A DNA stretch of 64,000 nt from Siphonodentalium dalli (GCA_032622095.1 CP136068.1:120533989-120597988), one strand, 5' to 3'. Shown: positions 7,761-20,925, counted from the first letter of the stretch. Made by a program: numbers and translations. The notes: generated by a model from the letters alone, not told the origin.

Positions 7761-9790
7761 GCTATACGTCGACATTCCTCACATTCCCATTCTATATGGG
7801 AAGCAGTTTTAATATGGAATGGCGATAATCTTGCAAAGAGACTCCCGTGTTACAAGTTCGGTGTTGCCATCTCTGGCATTCTGTTGACAGAAAAAGAATT
7901 ATATTATTATAATCCTGGTCTAGTTGGTACACTGCGATATACATGTACGAGTTATATGCGGATGCAAGTAACGGCGGAATATTTTTTGAAAAATATACAA
8001 AAAATGTGTACTAACCTTCGCATTCGAGATCATGTTGTCGCGGTCTCACCTCAGTAGAACACAAGATATTATGTCGCCGGATAGTGAGTCAGACATAAAG
8101 AACAAATGATTAATAATAACCACTATAAAATTATCCGCCAATTTATATATGGTTTATTCTTTGTCACAACAATTATAATCGCTCCCGTCGTTGTTTTTAT
8201 TATGAGTTATCATTGTAAAACATTTTAATTTTGATCAACGACCAGTTATCCTCATTACAAAGCCTGGTGGTTATACAGTCAAACACCGCTGTTAATTCTT
8301 CCTGGATATTATCAACAAGAATGTTATATACCTCATTACAAAGACGAAAATATTCAACAGCCTTCCTACAGAGCGGAAGTTATAATGGTGTTAGTTTTTC
8401 AAATTTTGTTAACTTAAAAAAATATATATATACTAGTATATTATTTAATTGAGCAAGGAGTTCAATCTAAACTAAATAATAATATAAAAAAATAATATTT
8501 AAAGGTACTCAATCCGATTCGATGGTCCCCATATCATCAGATTTCAACAACAACAACAACATTTTTTTAAATTCCACTTCAGTTATCAGAAACGATTAAT
8601 TGCCCAAACATAATGCTAACCACATAATCAACTAGAATGCACTCAGAGAGATGCCAACGTGCACAAAAATGTAATAATAAATAATTTACAAAATAATATC
8701 ACTGTATTTTACTTAATTTATTTAATTTAATTTAATGTTAGCAAAAAAAGACAATTACCATTTCTCATTTCATCACAGATAAAAGACAAATTACTATATT
8801 AATCATTTAAGTAATTAAAACCAATTCCATGTTGCCGAAAGGATGAGACTTTAATATCGATTACATTTTTTTCAGCGGCATATTTTGATTTTGATTTTCT
8901 GATAGTCAAAGTTGACCAAAGGAGCAATTATAAGAAATCATTAATAATATTTGTGTAAATATTGATAGCAGCCAATATGCAACAATAAATATCAATAATT
9001 AATCAATAACGATCATTTTATGTAATAATAAACTCTTCAAACGGTGTTTGTGTCAACAAATGCGTTTTGTTTTGTGTTACGTCATTCGTCGTATTTGACC
9101 CGGAACTCGACTGAAGGTTAGGCTATTCAGCCTATTGCGTCGAATTACGAAATCGCGTTTTGAATGTCTCTCTTTTCCCGCACGATAAAAAGAGGTCTTC
9201 ACACGAACCAAAAATGATAAAACTTCCCAATTATAAGTAAAAATACCCAAATGAAGGAGTCTATGTAGGTCCCGAAGGAGTCTATAGACTCTTTGATGTA
9301 GAGTTCTGATTGGGAAATGTAGGTCGATCTATTTATGTCATAACTTTGACGTATTTTGACCTGGGAGAAAAAAATCGAAATCGAGGCTCACTACGAGCAT
9401 GCCAGTTTTAAATATAGAAACAGGGAATCCCGACAAATGGCGATATCGGCGACAAACAAATAATCGAAAACAACACATAAAATAAACATAGCAAAAACGC
9501 GGCACAGTAAAAATGTCAGAACGCCACGAGGTTTGACGTCGTTTTTGGTGACGTCATGGAGTGAAACGGAGTAGGGTGACACCAACCTACGAATCTGTCT
9601 GATCGCCATACTGTTGCGCGAGCGCACGTAACTATAGTATAAAATTGCCCAAAAACCTGTTATTTATCAACATTTTGTTCCAACAAAATTTTGCCGGTTT
9701 GTCAAAATATTTAATATCTGACACAAAAAGCCACTTGATTTTAGAGTTATCCATCCTCATCCGCAATTTGGTTCAAGACCGTCTTCTCGT
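7761..9790. other. AT-rich stretch, no gene recognised
   Basis: The interval is strongly AT-rich, especially 8200-9060. Frames are short and without family motifs. No clear repeat structure is seen. Confidence 0.4.
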
Positions 9791-9969
9791 CAACTGTTAT
9801 CGGTGGTGAAAAATAATAGATTTCAAAAATTGATATCTGATCACTCTTGAGCTTTGATGGGTGCGTTCCTTGACTCGAATCCGATATTTTTTACCCTCGA
9901 AGCCAAGGAAATAGTAATTTGCGTGCGCTAATTCGGATTACGCATTTATAAAAAAATTGATTTTTTTTT

Positions 9970-10262
9970 CCTTTGTTAAATTGAGCAAGGAATTCAATCT
10001 AAAAAAAATGTTTGTTTTTAAGAGTGATTTGTTTTATGAAAAAGGGCCATAACTCTGTTAGAAAACATTGGATCGAACCCATATTCGAACTCGATCTGTA
10101 TTTTGGCTCGAGAAACTCATATCCAATTGGGATACGATCTGATAGAAAATGTTTGAGTTATCACACCATGCATAAAGCATATATGGACAGACGGACGAAC
10201 GACAAGTGGCCAATCCGGACGTCGACACTATGTGGGGGTATAATTTCAGGAAACCCCAGTCA
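9970..10262 (+). repeat. Bivalve-type unit ending in a GACG tail
   Basis: It contains AGGGCCATAACTCTG, CCATATTCGAACTCGATCTGTATTTTGG and then ACAGACGGACGAACGAC near 10190, followed by GTGGGGGTATAATTTC. Related units lie near 42330, 50750 and 52800. Confidence 0.55.
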
Positions 10263-10723
10263 TGAAAGGGTTTAAGAGGATTTATTTGTAGTGCTTGCTA
10301 CACTATTTGGATGATTAAGTAGATGAGTCGACACACTGTTCCAATTATTCTTAAAGATGATCTATCTATTCCTGCACCAACAACACAAAGTTCCATGAAA
10401 CTTTAAAAAAAAATGTTTTGCGGTAATTATTCCCAAATAAATATATACAACAAAATGATAACATTAACAAAGGAGGACCTTCTGATTTTACACATATTTC
10501 ACTTATGAAAAGTGTTTCATATCAACACACATCTCTGGTGTAAAGTGTACTGTTCTGCATAAAACATTCCCTGTCCCAGTTGAACAAAATATTTCCAAGT
10601 GACAAATTCTAACAGAATCTCATGTTGACTAATCGTAATCGCTTTGACTCAAAATGTATTATTTTATATGTCTGAATCAACAGGAAATTTCAGGGGAGAT
10701 ATACCCCATATTTAACACTTTAA

Positions 10724-10930
10724 CCCTTTTACGAGGGGAGCTGCGCTGCATGGTGCATATATAAGAGAATGAACTGCTTACAAGGTCAATATAAATATTG
10801 TGAGGCCAATGTATTCTATTATATATGCGAGGCTCCTACATGTACGCAAGACTAGCATAAATAAGAGAATGCATTGGCAATTTGGCACAGGGTTTTCACA
10901 AAATTTCAGGCAGCTCTAGTCATGGAAGGG
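10724..10930. mobile_element. TTAA-flanked piggyBac-like MITE, worn
   Basis: The left end is TTAA-CCCTTTTACGAGGGGAGC. The right end is GCTCTAGTCATGGAAGGG, then TAAA, a one-base change from TTAA. The core is a degenerate form of the AATGCATTCTCTTATATATGCG hairpin family. Confidence 0.55.
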
Positions 10931-11585
10931 TAAATGGTAGAGACCAGTCAACATGATCTTCCCTCAATAGGAAATAATTTCTTTCCTAACTGTTCATGCA
11001 GAGTAGGAGTCTGGGACAGAAAATATGAATATTTTTAGAACATTTTTGATTGAAAAGCTATCTTTTAAAACACTTTCAAGTGAAATATGTGTAACACCTA
11101 ATGTTTTTCTGCATTTGGAAAGGGGGGGGGGGCAGATATATATTTTAGTTGTTGTTGTTGGAAGCATTACATAGAAGAGATAGATCATCTTTAAATTAAC
11201 TAAAAACTCATTATTGTTGGCATTTGATACCCTGATATCTCCAGGCCTCTTTGAAGTGATTGCATAATTGGGTTTGAAATTCCAGACACTGTCAACTCCC
11301 CGAGGTGGTTTTTGCATTGAATAGCTTAATGTTTATATTTATTCTAACTTGCCAGATTGCTGAGGAGAACAATGGTACTGGTATGTATATCTAATGACTT
11401 TATAATGAGAAAGCTAAGAGAATGCAATCAATTTCAAATACAGTATATACATTATACAGGCTCAGGATGCCAATGCATTATAGATCCTATATCTATTCCC
11501 AGCATCACTTCCAAAAACAACAAAACTTTTGATGAAACTCATTATTGTTCCACAAAAGCACAGGAGAAACATGTGGTGGTACACA
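10931..11585. other. No gene recognised
   Basis: A G run at about 11120-11130 and a short TTG repeat at 11149. Frames are not supported by any motif. Confidence 0.35.
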
Positions 11586-11587
11586 TA

Positions 11588-11800
11588 CAGTAATGCTCTA
11601 ATTAATCGACCTCTTAACCACAGCAGAATTATGGGTAACTTTTCAGGATTTAGTCGGAAATATGGCTTGTTGCCATTCATCGGAAAGCTCTCGGCGAGAG
11701 CTTTCCGATGAATGGCAACAAGCCATATTTCCGACAAAATCCTGAAAAGTTACCCATAATTATGCTGTGGTTAAGAGGTCGATTAATTAGAGCATTACTG
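11588..11800. mobile_element. Palindromic Tc1/mariner-type MITE, copy 1
   Basis: A near-perfect palindrome of 213 bases. It begins CAGTAATGCTC and ends GAGCATTACTG, and TA flanks both ends, as for Tc1/mariner insertion. The centre is AGCTCTCGGCGAGAGCT. Other copies are at 31034-31230, 51368-51580 and 63642-63840. Confidence 0.8.
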
Positions 11801-11849
11801 TATTTACCTTAGATGATATCTAATGTCTCTAATGAGTAGCAATTAATAC

Positions 11850-11945
11850 AAAATTTATTAACCGAGTCCACTACACAATTCTAGACAAGCTTCAGCGAGA
11901 CTCGAATCAAATTTAGTGGACGAGGTTAATAAATTGTGTATAAAA
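11850..11945. repeat. Short imperfect palindrome
   Basis: ACAAAATTTATTAACCGAGTCCACTA is mirrored by TAGTGGACGAGGTTAATAAATTGTGT. Confidence 0.6.
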
Positions 11946-11949
11946 TGGC

Positions 11950-12892
11950 GACGAATTTGACATCCATTTGATTACATAATCACATTTTAGCAAGGAAAAA
12001 CAATCTCGAAACGGCTGGGGTTAAACAAATTAATATTGATTTCCTTATCACAACCAAAGAGGAAGTAATGACACCTTCAAGAAAATATATAGTTCCATTT
12101 TAAATATGTCTTTTCGTGTTGACAAAATTGTTCAACCACCCTTATCACCCATGTTTATCTGACATTCCAACACCAAATAACCCAACACGAATCAAATATC
12201 ATAATTATATTCTAATTAACATAATATTACATCGACATCATTGCGCTAGGCTCTTACATCACTGTGTGTGCCGATAATACACGTGTATCTTACTAAAAAT
12301 ATGAGGCTGGTTTAGGGCTAATTATGTGATAAACAAGACAGTCAATGACTGTGGGTCACTCACCAGACTATAAAGACTGAGAAGACTGGCACTATGAAGA
12401 CCACAACAGTCAGTACTTGTCAAATTTACTTCAAAATAAGTAGTAAGAACTATACACTCAGCTTAGAAATTAAAGTGTTCACAGTGACATACATACGCAT
12501 TCTTAATTCAATTAATTTGAAGGCAGAGTATTAAATCTGCAAAGACTGCCCCTTCTTGAATAACCAACTCAATTTGAGCAAACCTGATATGAGATTCAGA
12601 TGTTGACATTTAATATGAATACTATTCTCTCAATCTTCGTTTGAAACTAAGACATGCAGAAACTTCTCCTACTTTAGAACATGTGACAAGAACGTAACGT
12701 TTCCGGGGAGAGATAAAGCGATATAGTGATCTGATCACTCGTCTGGACTGGCTCACAAACATATAAACACTTTTGTAAAAAAAAAAAAAAGGCCCTGAAC
12801 ATTTTGTCTTATATTATTTGTTATATATACGATTAGTCTGTACGTGTACGTGGATACGAATATGAATAATACTCACGCTATCTGATAAATTA
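11950..12892. other. Intergenic; dispersed repeat at 12328-12445
   Basis: 12328-12445 (ACAAGACAGTCAATGACTGT, then CTCACCAGACT and GACCACAACAGTCA) matches copies at 21000-21125 and 40386-40510. The rest is AT-rich with no gene seen. Confidence 0.55.
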
Positions 12893-13045
12893 TTTGTATA
12901 ATGATATTTGTTATGGGGGAAACAGGAAGACAGCCCGGCAGGGCTATGTTCCCCCCAGCAATATACTGAATTATTCTAGTTATATGTTAATTTATTGTAC
13001 TATTCATATGTGTATTGTAAATAAAAATATCCTATCCTATCCTAT
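12893..13045 (+). mobile_element. 3' end of a non-LTR retrotransposon (LINE-like tail)
   Basis: It contains AGACAGCCCGGCAGGGCTATG, then TATTGTAAATAAAAATATCC and a short CCTAT microsatellite. Tails of this kind end several invertebrate LINE clades. No reverse transcriptase frame remains. Confidence 0.5.
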
Positions 13046-13254
13046 ATGTGCACCATATGTGTACATGTATTGGAAGACAAAAAATTGTATTACACTAACA
13101 TTCATCAGAAGATTTATTTAAATATGAAAAGTGAATGTTATCAGGAACTAAATTCCACAGGTAGTTCATACTCAAATTTAAATGTTAAAATAGTAGGATA
13201 AAACATACAAAGGCTATGAAAGGTTTTAGATAACCATACCAGTCAGGTAAGCAT

Positions 13255-13545
13255 AAAGGCCCACTTAATTTTCAAACCCCCAGATGACATATATAACATA
13301 TATGTCATATTATATACCATTTGAAAGAGGAAGCTCCAAAACATTGTATTATCAAATTATCGGGTGTAATAAACTGTGAACATGTTGTTTTTGTTGAGTT
13401 ACTGATGTGTTTTTTTCCATCTGAATTGGAGTTCAAATTGAATTATATTCGATGGAGGTGGAATAACTCTAAATCTTAAAGATAGAGTAATTCCCCTTCC
13501 ATTGAAAATACATTTTTAGTTTGAATTCTGATGTATTCTGGGAGC
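13255..13545. repeat. Dispersed repeat, inverted copy of ~22075-22330
   Basis: Shared blocks include AAGCTCCAAAACATTGTATTA, TTTATTACACCC/AGTTTATTATAC and a GAATAACTCTA...TAGAGTAATTCCCC mini-palindrome. The two copies lie in opposite orientation. Confidence 0.6.
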
Positions 13546-13691
13546 CAAACGGGGGTACTCTTTATATGATTTCAGTGGTTTTCTATTTCTCTATGGGTAT
13601 CTTCTGAGACACATATGTTTCAACTGGTGATGAATTATAGTATTTTAATCATATTTTATGTCATAGATTGTTTTTAAAACCGTATATCAAG

Positions 13692-15655
13692 GGCCTTGGG
13701 GCAATTACTTGTGAATGTAATTAATTACAATTACAATTACTTCAACATTTTTCAATTACAATTACAATTCCCATTACATCTATTTCACAATGTAATTAAT
13801 TACAATTACAATTACTTTGAAATGTAATTCAATTACAATTACAATTACATTTCATCACATAATTGAACACTTTGTATTTATATAAACTTTATTTGATAAC
13901 AAAACATAAATTTAATAGAAGCAAGATGAAATACATGGTGAAGCACACTTGGTACAGAGCAGCCAATGTACTGAGTCCAGTATAGGTGTTCGTATAACTG
14001 AGCGAATCATGATTTATAGCTGGCAATTCCAGCGTGTTGCATTGGCAGCTTGTAGTCGGGGTTGATCTTCTAAAAATTGCTGATGGTGCTTGTGTGACTG
14101 TTGATTCATAGACATCTTGGTGCGTTCGCTATAAAATGAAAATAATAGAGTATTTTAGTAACACACATGTATCCATCATTTAATTATTAAGGGAATAAGA
14201 CTATCTCAGTAAGTCAGACACACAGCCAGGCCAATTGTAAAGGACAATGAGATAATCAACACTCTGATTGTTAATTAGAGTCATAATCTTAATTAGCCTT
14301 TGTGGCCACCAGCTTATTGGTAACACGATGCCTCCACTAGACAGTGCTAATTGGGGGATTACTGAGGCATATATTTGTCCCCACTTTGTCATTCAGTTGC
14401 AAATTAGAAGGGACAAGATACATATCATATACCAAATCAAATCAAATCAAATTGTTTATTCACATAAACCACAATCGTGGTACAAATGGTAAAAAAAGAA
14501 TTACAAAAATAAATTAAATTACCAATACCACCATATGACTGAAGTTATATGTCAATGGAATTAAACAAAACTAATACATATCAATGGAAACTTACCTTCA
14601 GATGTTGTTGTTGTTGTTGTTGTTGTTGTTAGTATTATATTAGTATTGATATAAGACATCCTCGAAAAGTATCCTGATAGAACGTATTAGATGAATATAA
14701 AAACGACGATAATGAGGACTGACGATGGTTAACAGAGAGACTACCGCCATATCTATCGACCAATCTTCTTCTATCTTCTTCTATCTTATTCTTCTTCTTA
14801 TCTTCTTCTTCTTTTCCTCTCATTCTTTTCCTCTTCTTCTTTTTCTGTCTGCTTCTTCTTCATTTTCTGTGTTCTTTTATGTATATGTATATATTTCGCA
14901 CTAAGCACCTTGTAAATATTGCACATCTCGCCAGTTACATGTGAACTCATGTCTTAGAGATTAAAGCATAGCATAGCACAAAATTGGAGGTAACTTTTTT
15001 GGAACTGGATATTGTAGTTGGGCAAATTTGCACTTCGCTTTCATAGGACTCGGACACGATATGTCTTTCTGCAAATTAAAATGCTGCCAGAGTTTTTGTA
15101 GACATGTTGATAGCATTAGCAATGGTTGATATGAATTTCTACCATAGCATATATACCATATCAGATGGAGATAATGAAACATTATCATAAGAGTGGTATA
15201 TAATAGTGATCTATTGTCTATTATTTGAAGTTGGTTTCTCATTGTATTTATCAAACAAGCCTTCTACCTCAAAGGTTAACCAATGCTTAAGCAAACAAAC
15301 AGGAGGTGTCAACAAAATTCACCATTGAGACACAGTGGATAAAAACTCAGTGTTGTGACAACATAGTGATAGCCAGTCACCAGTCTTACACTTTGAAATT
15401 TTGGAGAAAAAAACCATTTGAAGAAACCATTGGATGAATCACGAAAGAGAACTTTGAGAAGAAACAAGTACCTGTGATTTTGAAGTAATTGAAATTAAAC
15501 CCTAATTACAATTACAATTACATCCTAACCAATTACAATTGCAATTACATGTAATTGAGAATAAACTCAATTACCAATTACATGCAATTACTTGAAAAAA
15601 TGTAATTAATTACAATCAATTACAATTACAAATTACAATTACCCCATCCTTGATT
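13692..15655. mobile_element. Inverted-repeat element with (AATTAC)n arms
   Basis: The left end is CAAGGGCCTTGGGGCAATTAC. The right end reads CAATTACCCCATCCTTG, its approximate inverse. Each end has about 150 bases of AATTACAATTAC repeats (13715-13860 and 15500-15650). The ends vaguely resemble hAT termini, but no clear 8-bp duplication was found. There is no transposase inside. Confidence 0.55.
14430..14490 (-). mobile_element. LINE-like 3' tail (minus strand)
   Basis: On the minus strand the sequence reads TGGTTTATGTGAATAAACAA followed by a TTTGA microsatellite, a common LINE 3' end. A second possible tail, AGATTAAAGCATAGCATAGC, ends at about 14978 on the plus strand. Confidence 0.45.
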
Positions 15656-16490
15656 CAAGGCTCTATAACAAAATAATCAGTGACTCGAAAATTAATGAAA
15701 CTGTTAAATTTTGTCCTCATCAGAAGCCGAACCCACCCCATGACATCGTGTTATAAAATAATAAATATTGGGTAAAATATTACAACTGGGAGCCCCTTCT
15801 CTTGATTTATATTGGTCTATAATTTTATATTCATTCTGTTATTTATAATTGGTTTCGGGAAAAAAATTAAAAGTCATTGAAAAAATATGCAACGAACTTG
15901 TTTCCCCCTCCCCTCCTCTGTCGACACATCCCTGTGAGAATAAGACATGTGGGATGATTTATTTGGATGCCTGACTACTAACTCAGACAGGCAATTCAAC
16001 ACCCACCCCCATGTTCTATTTGAGTAAATACATGTGTGCCCCACTATGAGTACACATAGACATATAAATCAAGACTTTGAAAATAAAACAAATATACTAG
16101 TATGTGGGTTAAAACTACACATGTAACTTCTGTCAAACAAGTATTTCATATAGCAGTAAACAGTGGATTAATTCATGCCACCAGTAGACCAGTTATTGTT
16201 TCTGCTGGATCTGCAAGATCAACTGACAACATAGATATCATTGTTAAATACTTTATAAACTACCAGACAGTTGTGCTACCACTTTGTTGTGCTACTATTG
16301 ACACCTGCTCATGTCAAATATAATTTAGCCGTTATGAGCTGTATTCAAAAGGCATTTAATAATACAATGATTGTACAGTGTGGGGTGGGATTCATGGGAG
16401 GGGCATGGGTGTTAGTGTGCATGGGCGATGGGTTGGGTGGGCCGGGTAGTGGTGTGTCTTTAAACAAGTGTTAAATCTAAAAAAAATGAA
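15656..16490. repeat. Intergenic with a dispersed repeat at ~15730-16000
   Basis: The block GTTATAAAATAATAAATATTGG through ACATCCCTGTGAGAATAAGACATG recurs at about 22320-22510 and 22605-22860. No gene is seen. Confidence 0.5.
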
Positions 16491-16496
16491 AGTGTC

Positions 16497-18600
16497 AATG
16501 ACACTGTAGCTCAACTTGGAAAGGGAATAATTTAATGTATTGCAGTCAATGGAGCGATTAGGAATGTGGAAAGTTGAATGTCTAATACTAGTTTATAGAC
16601 ATGAAGAGAAAAGTAAAATCCAAGATGGCTGCTGGTGGCCATGTTTTCGGCCGAATGACCCCAAAATGAGTCGTTCCCATCTACATGTCATCGTTAACAT
16701 CCATGACAAATTGTATGACGATCAGACTAAAGGTATTACCTGTAGCCCATGCTAAAGAATTTAGTCATACAAAGAGTAAAATCCAAGATGGCTGCTGGCG
16801 GCCATGCTTTTTGGCCAAATGACCCCAAAATTACTCGTTCCCATCTACATGTCAATATTAACATCCATGACAAATTTCATGACGATCAGACGAACAGTAC
16901 AACCTGTGGCCCATGCTAATGGATTAAATTTTGAAATCCAAGATGGCCGCTGGTGGCCATGTTTTTTGTCCGAATGACCCCAAAATGACTCGTCCCATCT
17001 ACATTCCAATTTCAACAGCCATGACAAATTTTATGATGATCAGACTAAAGGTACAACCTGTAGCCCGTGCTAAAGGATTTAGTCATACAAAGAGTAAAAT
17101 CCAAGATGGCTGCTGGCGACCATGTTTTTTGGCCGAATGACCCCAAAATTACTCGTTCCCATCTACATGTTATTGTTAACATCCATGACAAATTTTTATG
17201 ATGATCAGACTAAAGGTACGACCTGCAGCCCATGCTAAAGAATTTAGTCATACAAAGAGTAAAATCCAAGATGGCTGTTGGCGGCCATGTTTTTTGGCCA
17301 AATGACCCCAAAATTACTCGTTCCCATCTACATGTCAATATTATCATCCATGACAAATTTCATGATGATCAGACGAACAGTACGACCTGTGGCCCGTGCT
17401 AATGGATTAAATTTTGAAATCCAAGATGGCCGCTGGCGGCCATGTTTTTTGTCCGAATGACCCCAAAATGACTCGTTCCCATCTACATTCCAATTTAAAC
17501 AGCCATGATAAATTTTATGATGATCAGACTAAACGTAGGACCTATAGCCCGTGCTAAAGGATTTAGTCATACAAAGAGTAAAATCCAATATGGCTGCTGG
17601 CGACCATGTTGTTTGGCCGAATGACCCCAAGATTACTCGTTCCCATTTACATGTCAATATTATCATCCATGACAAATTTCATGATGATCAGACTAAAGGT
17701 ACGACCTGCAGCCCGTGCTAAAGAATTTAGTCATACAAAGAGTAAAATCCAAGATGGCTGCTGGCGGCCATGTTTTTTGGCCAAATGACCCCAAAATTAC
17801 TCGTTCCCATCTAAATGTCAATATTATCATCCATGACAAATTTCATGATGATCAGACAAACAGTACGACCTGTGGCCCGTGCTAATGGATTAAATTTTGA
17901 AATCCAAGATGGACACTGGCGGCCATGTTTTTTGTCTGAATGACCCCAAAATTACTCGTTCCCATCTACATTCCAATTTAAACAGCCATGACAAATTTTA
18001 TGATGATCAGACTAAAGGTACGACCTGTAGCCCGTGCTAAAGGATTTAGTCATACAAAGAGTAAAATCCAAGATGGCTGCTGGCGGTCATGTTTTTTGGC
18101 CGAATGACCCCAAAATGACTCGTTCCCATCTACATGTCATTATTAACATTCTTGACAAATTTTATGATGATCAGACTAAAAGTACGACATGTAGCCCGTG
18201 CTAAAGAATTTAGTCATACAAAGAGTAAAATCTAAGATGGCTGCCGGCGGCCATGTTTTTTGGCCGAATGACCCCAAAATTACTCGTTCTCATCTACATG
18301 TCAATATTAACATCCATGACAAATTTCATGACAATAAGACAAACAGTACGACCTGTAGCCCGTGCTAATGGATTGAATTTTGAAATCCAAAATGGCCGCT
18401 GGCGGTCATGTTTTTCGGCCGAATGACCCCAAAATGACTCGTTCCCATCTACATGTCAATGTCAACATCCATGACAAATTTCAGGTACGAACTGTAGCCC
18501 GTGCTAAAGGAAGTTGTTGACGAATCACGCATACACACGACGGATACCAAGCCATGGCAATAGCTCAAACTTTACAAAGTAAAGTTGAGCAAATAAACAG
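16497..18600 (+). mobile_element. Element built of 12 satellite-like units
   Basis: The 5' part carries GACACTGTAGCTCAACTTGG (also at 32606). The 3' part carries GCTCAAACTTTAC-AAA-GTAAAGTTGAGC, a hairpin close to the end, and AGCTCAACTT of the 5' end is repeated inverted there. Between them lie 12 tandem units of about 160 bases (16617-18500). The terminal hairpin suggests a Helitron-like non-autonomous element, but this is uncertain. Confidence 0.55.
16617..18500 (+). repeat. Higher-order satellite, pattern AAB x4
   Basis: Units start near 16617, 16779, 16934, 17097, 17260, 17416, 17579, 17744, 17899, 18064, 18227 and 18381. Type A starts AAAGAGTAAAATCC. Type B starts TTAAATTTTGAAATCC (bases 16923, 17405, 17888; GAATTTTGAAATCC at 18375). 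The order is AAB four times, so the higher-order period is about 482 bases. Short frames through it are not genes. Confidence 0.85.
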
Positions 18601-18639
18601 TGTAAAATGAAAAATATATGTATTTTCATTCTTTCTTTT

Positions 18640-19043
18640 TTTTATTTAGAATTGTTTTCAAGAGTTATGTCCCTGGCTCTACCCATATCTGACCCAGTGA
18701 CCCTATTTGAACAAATCTGAACCCCAGTCACCCAATGATCCTTCATACCAAATATAAACTAAATAGGCCCGATGGTTCTTGAGAAGAAATCGTTTTAAGA
18801 ATTACTGTGGATGGAAAGAGTTATGGCCCTGGCTTCGCAACTATTTGATCCAGTGACCTCATTTGAACAAATCTGAATGTGAGTCACCTAGGGAACATCC
18901 ACACCAAATATGAACCCATTCGGTCCTATGGATCGAGAGAAGAAGATGTTCAAAGAATTGTTGATGGATGGATGGACGGACGACCAACGAGGAGTGATGT
19001 AATGACTATAGCTCCACCGGAGACTTCGTCTCAGGTGAGCTAA
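18640..19043 (+). mobile_element. GACG-tailed element with Helitron-like 3' end, copy 1
   Basis: Two degenerate units (GAGTTATGTCCCTGGCTC and GAGTTATGGCCCTGGCTTC; each with CCAGTGACC and ACAAATCTGAA) are followed by GGATGGATGGACGGACGAC, then hairpin GAGAC-TTC-GTCTC and a CTAA end at 19040-19043. A hairpin a few bases before CTRR is the Helitron 3' signature. No Rep/helicase gene is present. Confidence 0.55.
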
Positions 19044-19066
19044 AAAGGGTTAACATACATGTTATG

Positions 19067-20242
19067 CAGGGATGTGGCTATAGGGGGGTGTGGGGTGTCT
19101 CACCCCCCCCCCAGCAGAGAGCTATATTTTCAATAGTTGGAAATTTCATACCTGCCACAACGAAATTTCACACCAACAATAGGTTGAAAATGTTCTTGTA
19201 GTTTGATTATAAAACAATTTATTGGGGGGAATTTATTGTTTTTCGACCAATATTTGCATATGTTCCTATTTTTGGTCAAAAATTTTGACAGAAATGGTCA
19301 TCAGTTGGAAATTTTCCAACCTTAGGGGGGTGACAGGTTAGAAATTTCCAACACTTGGAAAGCTTGTGTCCTGGTCCCTCCCCCGTGGCCAGTCAAAAAC
19401 TTCTAGTTAATTTAAGAAAACAATATTGTCATACAATTGGGCAACATTGTCATTGGAATTGTCATCAGTTGGAAATTTTCCAACCTAAGTGGGGGTGTAG
19501 GTTTGAAATTTCCAACAGTAGGAAGGCTTGAGGCTAGTCTAGATGTTAGGATTTTGCGATTTTCTTGTTCAGATTTCAAAATTTTCACACACCGGGCCGA
19601 ACCATGGTCGGCCCGGTGTGTCATTGTCCCATCCACATGGCCAATACAAAACTGCTAATTAGTTTAGCAAAACAATATTTTACTACATTTGGTCAAACTT
19701 GTAGACATAAATGGTCATCAGTTGAAGAATTTTCCAACCTGAGGGGGAGCATGAGGTTTGAAATTTCCAACACTAGGAAAGCTTCAGTTGAGGCCAGTCT
19801 AGATGCTAGGATTTGCGATTTTCTTGTTTAGTTTTAAAAATTTTCTCACACCGGGCCAAACAACCATGGTCGGCCCGGTGTTTCCTGGTCTGTTGTCGGT
19901 AGCTGTGTGCATTTGTCTGGAATTAGATCACTAGTTGTTTTTTTGGGGGCAATTTTCAGGTTAAAATATCTTAATGTTCTCATACTGGGAAAATAGAAGC
20001 ATGGCTTATGAATATATAGGAAATTAGGCCTGAGCATGAGGTACAAGGGGGGGGGGTGCACATGGAATTATGCAAAAAGTTGTGTTGGTGAGATTCCGAC
20101 TGAAAGGGGGGGGGTGCAAATGGAATTATGCAAAAAGTTGTGTTGGTGTGATTCAGACTCAAGGGGGGAGGGGGGGTGCAGTTGGAAATTCCCAAGGTGG
20201 ACACCCCCCCCCCCCAGCGGAGACCCTCTAGCCACATCCCTG
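19067..20242. mobile_element. hAT element, non-autonomous, 1.2 kb
   Basis: The ends are CAGGGATGTGGCTA and TAGCCACATCCCTG, with a perfect 8-bp duplication ATGTTATG on both sides (19059-19066 and 20243-20250). Inside are many TTGGAAATTTCCAAC motifs and G/C runs; about 20047-20180 is a 2.5-copy tandem repeat of about 60-66 bases. No transposase frame. Confidence 0.85.
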
Positions 20243-20580
20243 ATGTTATGTTATGCATTGAGAAACCAGATTAAATTTATTGAAGATAGAATATCGACTC
20301 TTTATTGATAAGACAAAAAAACGTAAATATTGTCAAATAATAAATAGAAATTTCTGCCGTCGATGGCTTGAATGCAGGTGTGCATGAACTACATGTAGCA
20401 CATGGTCTTCACATGGTCTCCACATGGTCTTCATCGGCTATACTTCTTATCTGGGACTTGCTTCGTGTTGGACTTTATTATATGCTTGCCTATAAAATAG
20501 CGGGAAATCACCGAAACATTCAACTTTCCGCCTAGGCTCTTTCCTGTTTGTCAACACTGACATGTGTGCTCCTCACTTAA

Positions 20581-20925
20581 CCCTTTCAGTGCCAAGTCCG
20601 ATTTTTATATCAACCCATATTCCCTTGATCATTTTTCAAATTTATTGATTATAATAATGTGATTCATTTATGGAAAGCGCTCTAAGAGCTCTTTCCATTA
20701 ATGTATCACATTATTATAATCAATAAATTTCAAGTCCGATTTTTTTATCAACCCATATTCCCTTGATCATTTTTCAAATTTATTGATTATAATAATGTGA
20801 TACATTGATGGAAAGATCTCTAAGAGCACTTTCCATCAATGTATCACATTATTATAATCAATAAATTTGAAAAATGATCAAGGAAATATGGGTTGATACA
20901 AAAATAGGACTTGGCACTGAAAGGG
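20581..20925. mobile_element. TTAA-flanked piggyBac-like MITE with two inner palindromes
   Basis: TTAA (20577-20580), then CCCTTTCAGTGCCAAGTCC; the right end is GGACTTGGCACTGAAAGGG, then TTAA (20926-20929). The core is a palindrome around AATTTATTGATTATAATAATG present twice. Confidence 0.8.

Noticed and set aside
7716-8057. A 113-codon frame with a hydrophobic start
   Set aside because: It begins inside a repeat copy of the foldback arm, lacks conserved features and ends without context.
16540-17788. A series of 60-75-codon frames with similar peptides
   Set aside because: They repeat because the satellite unit repeats; frames differ between units and stops are frequent.
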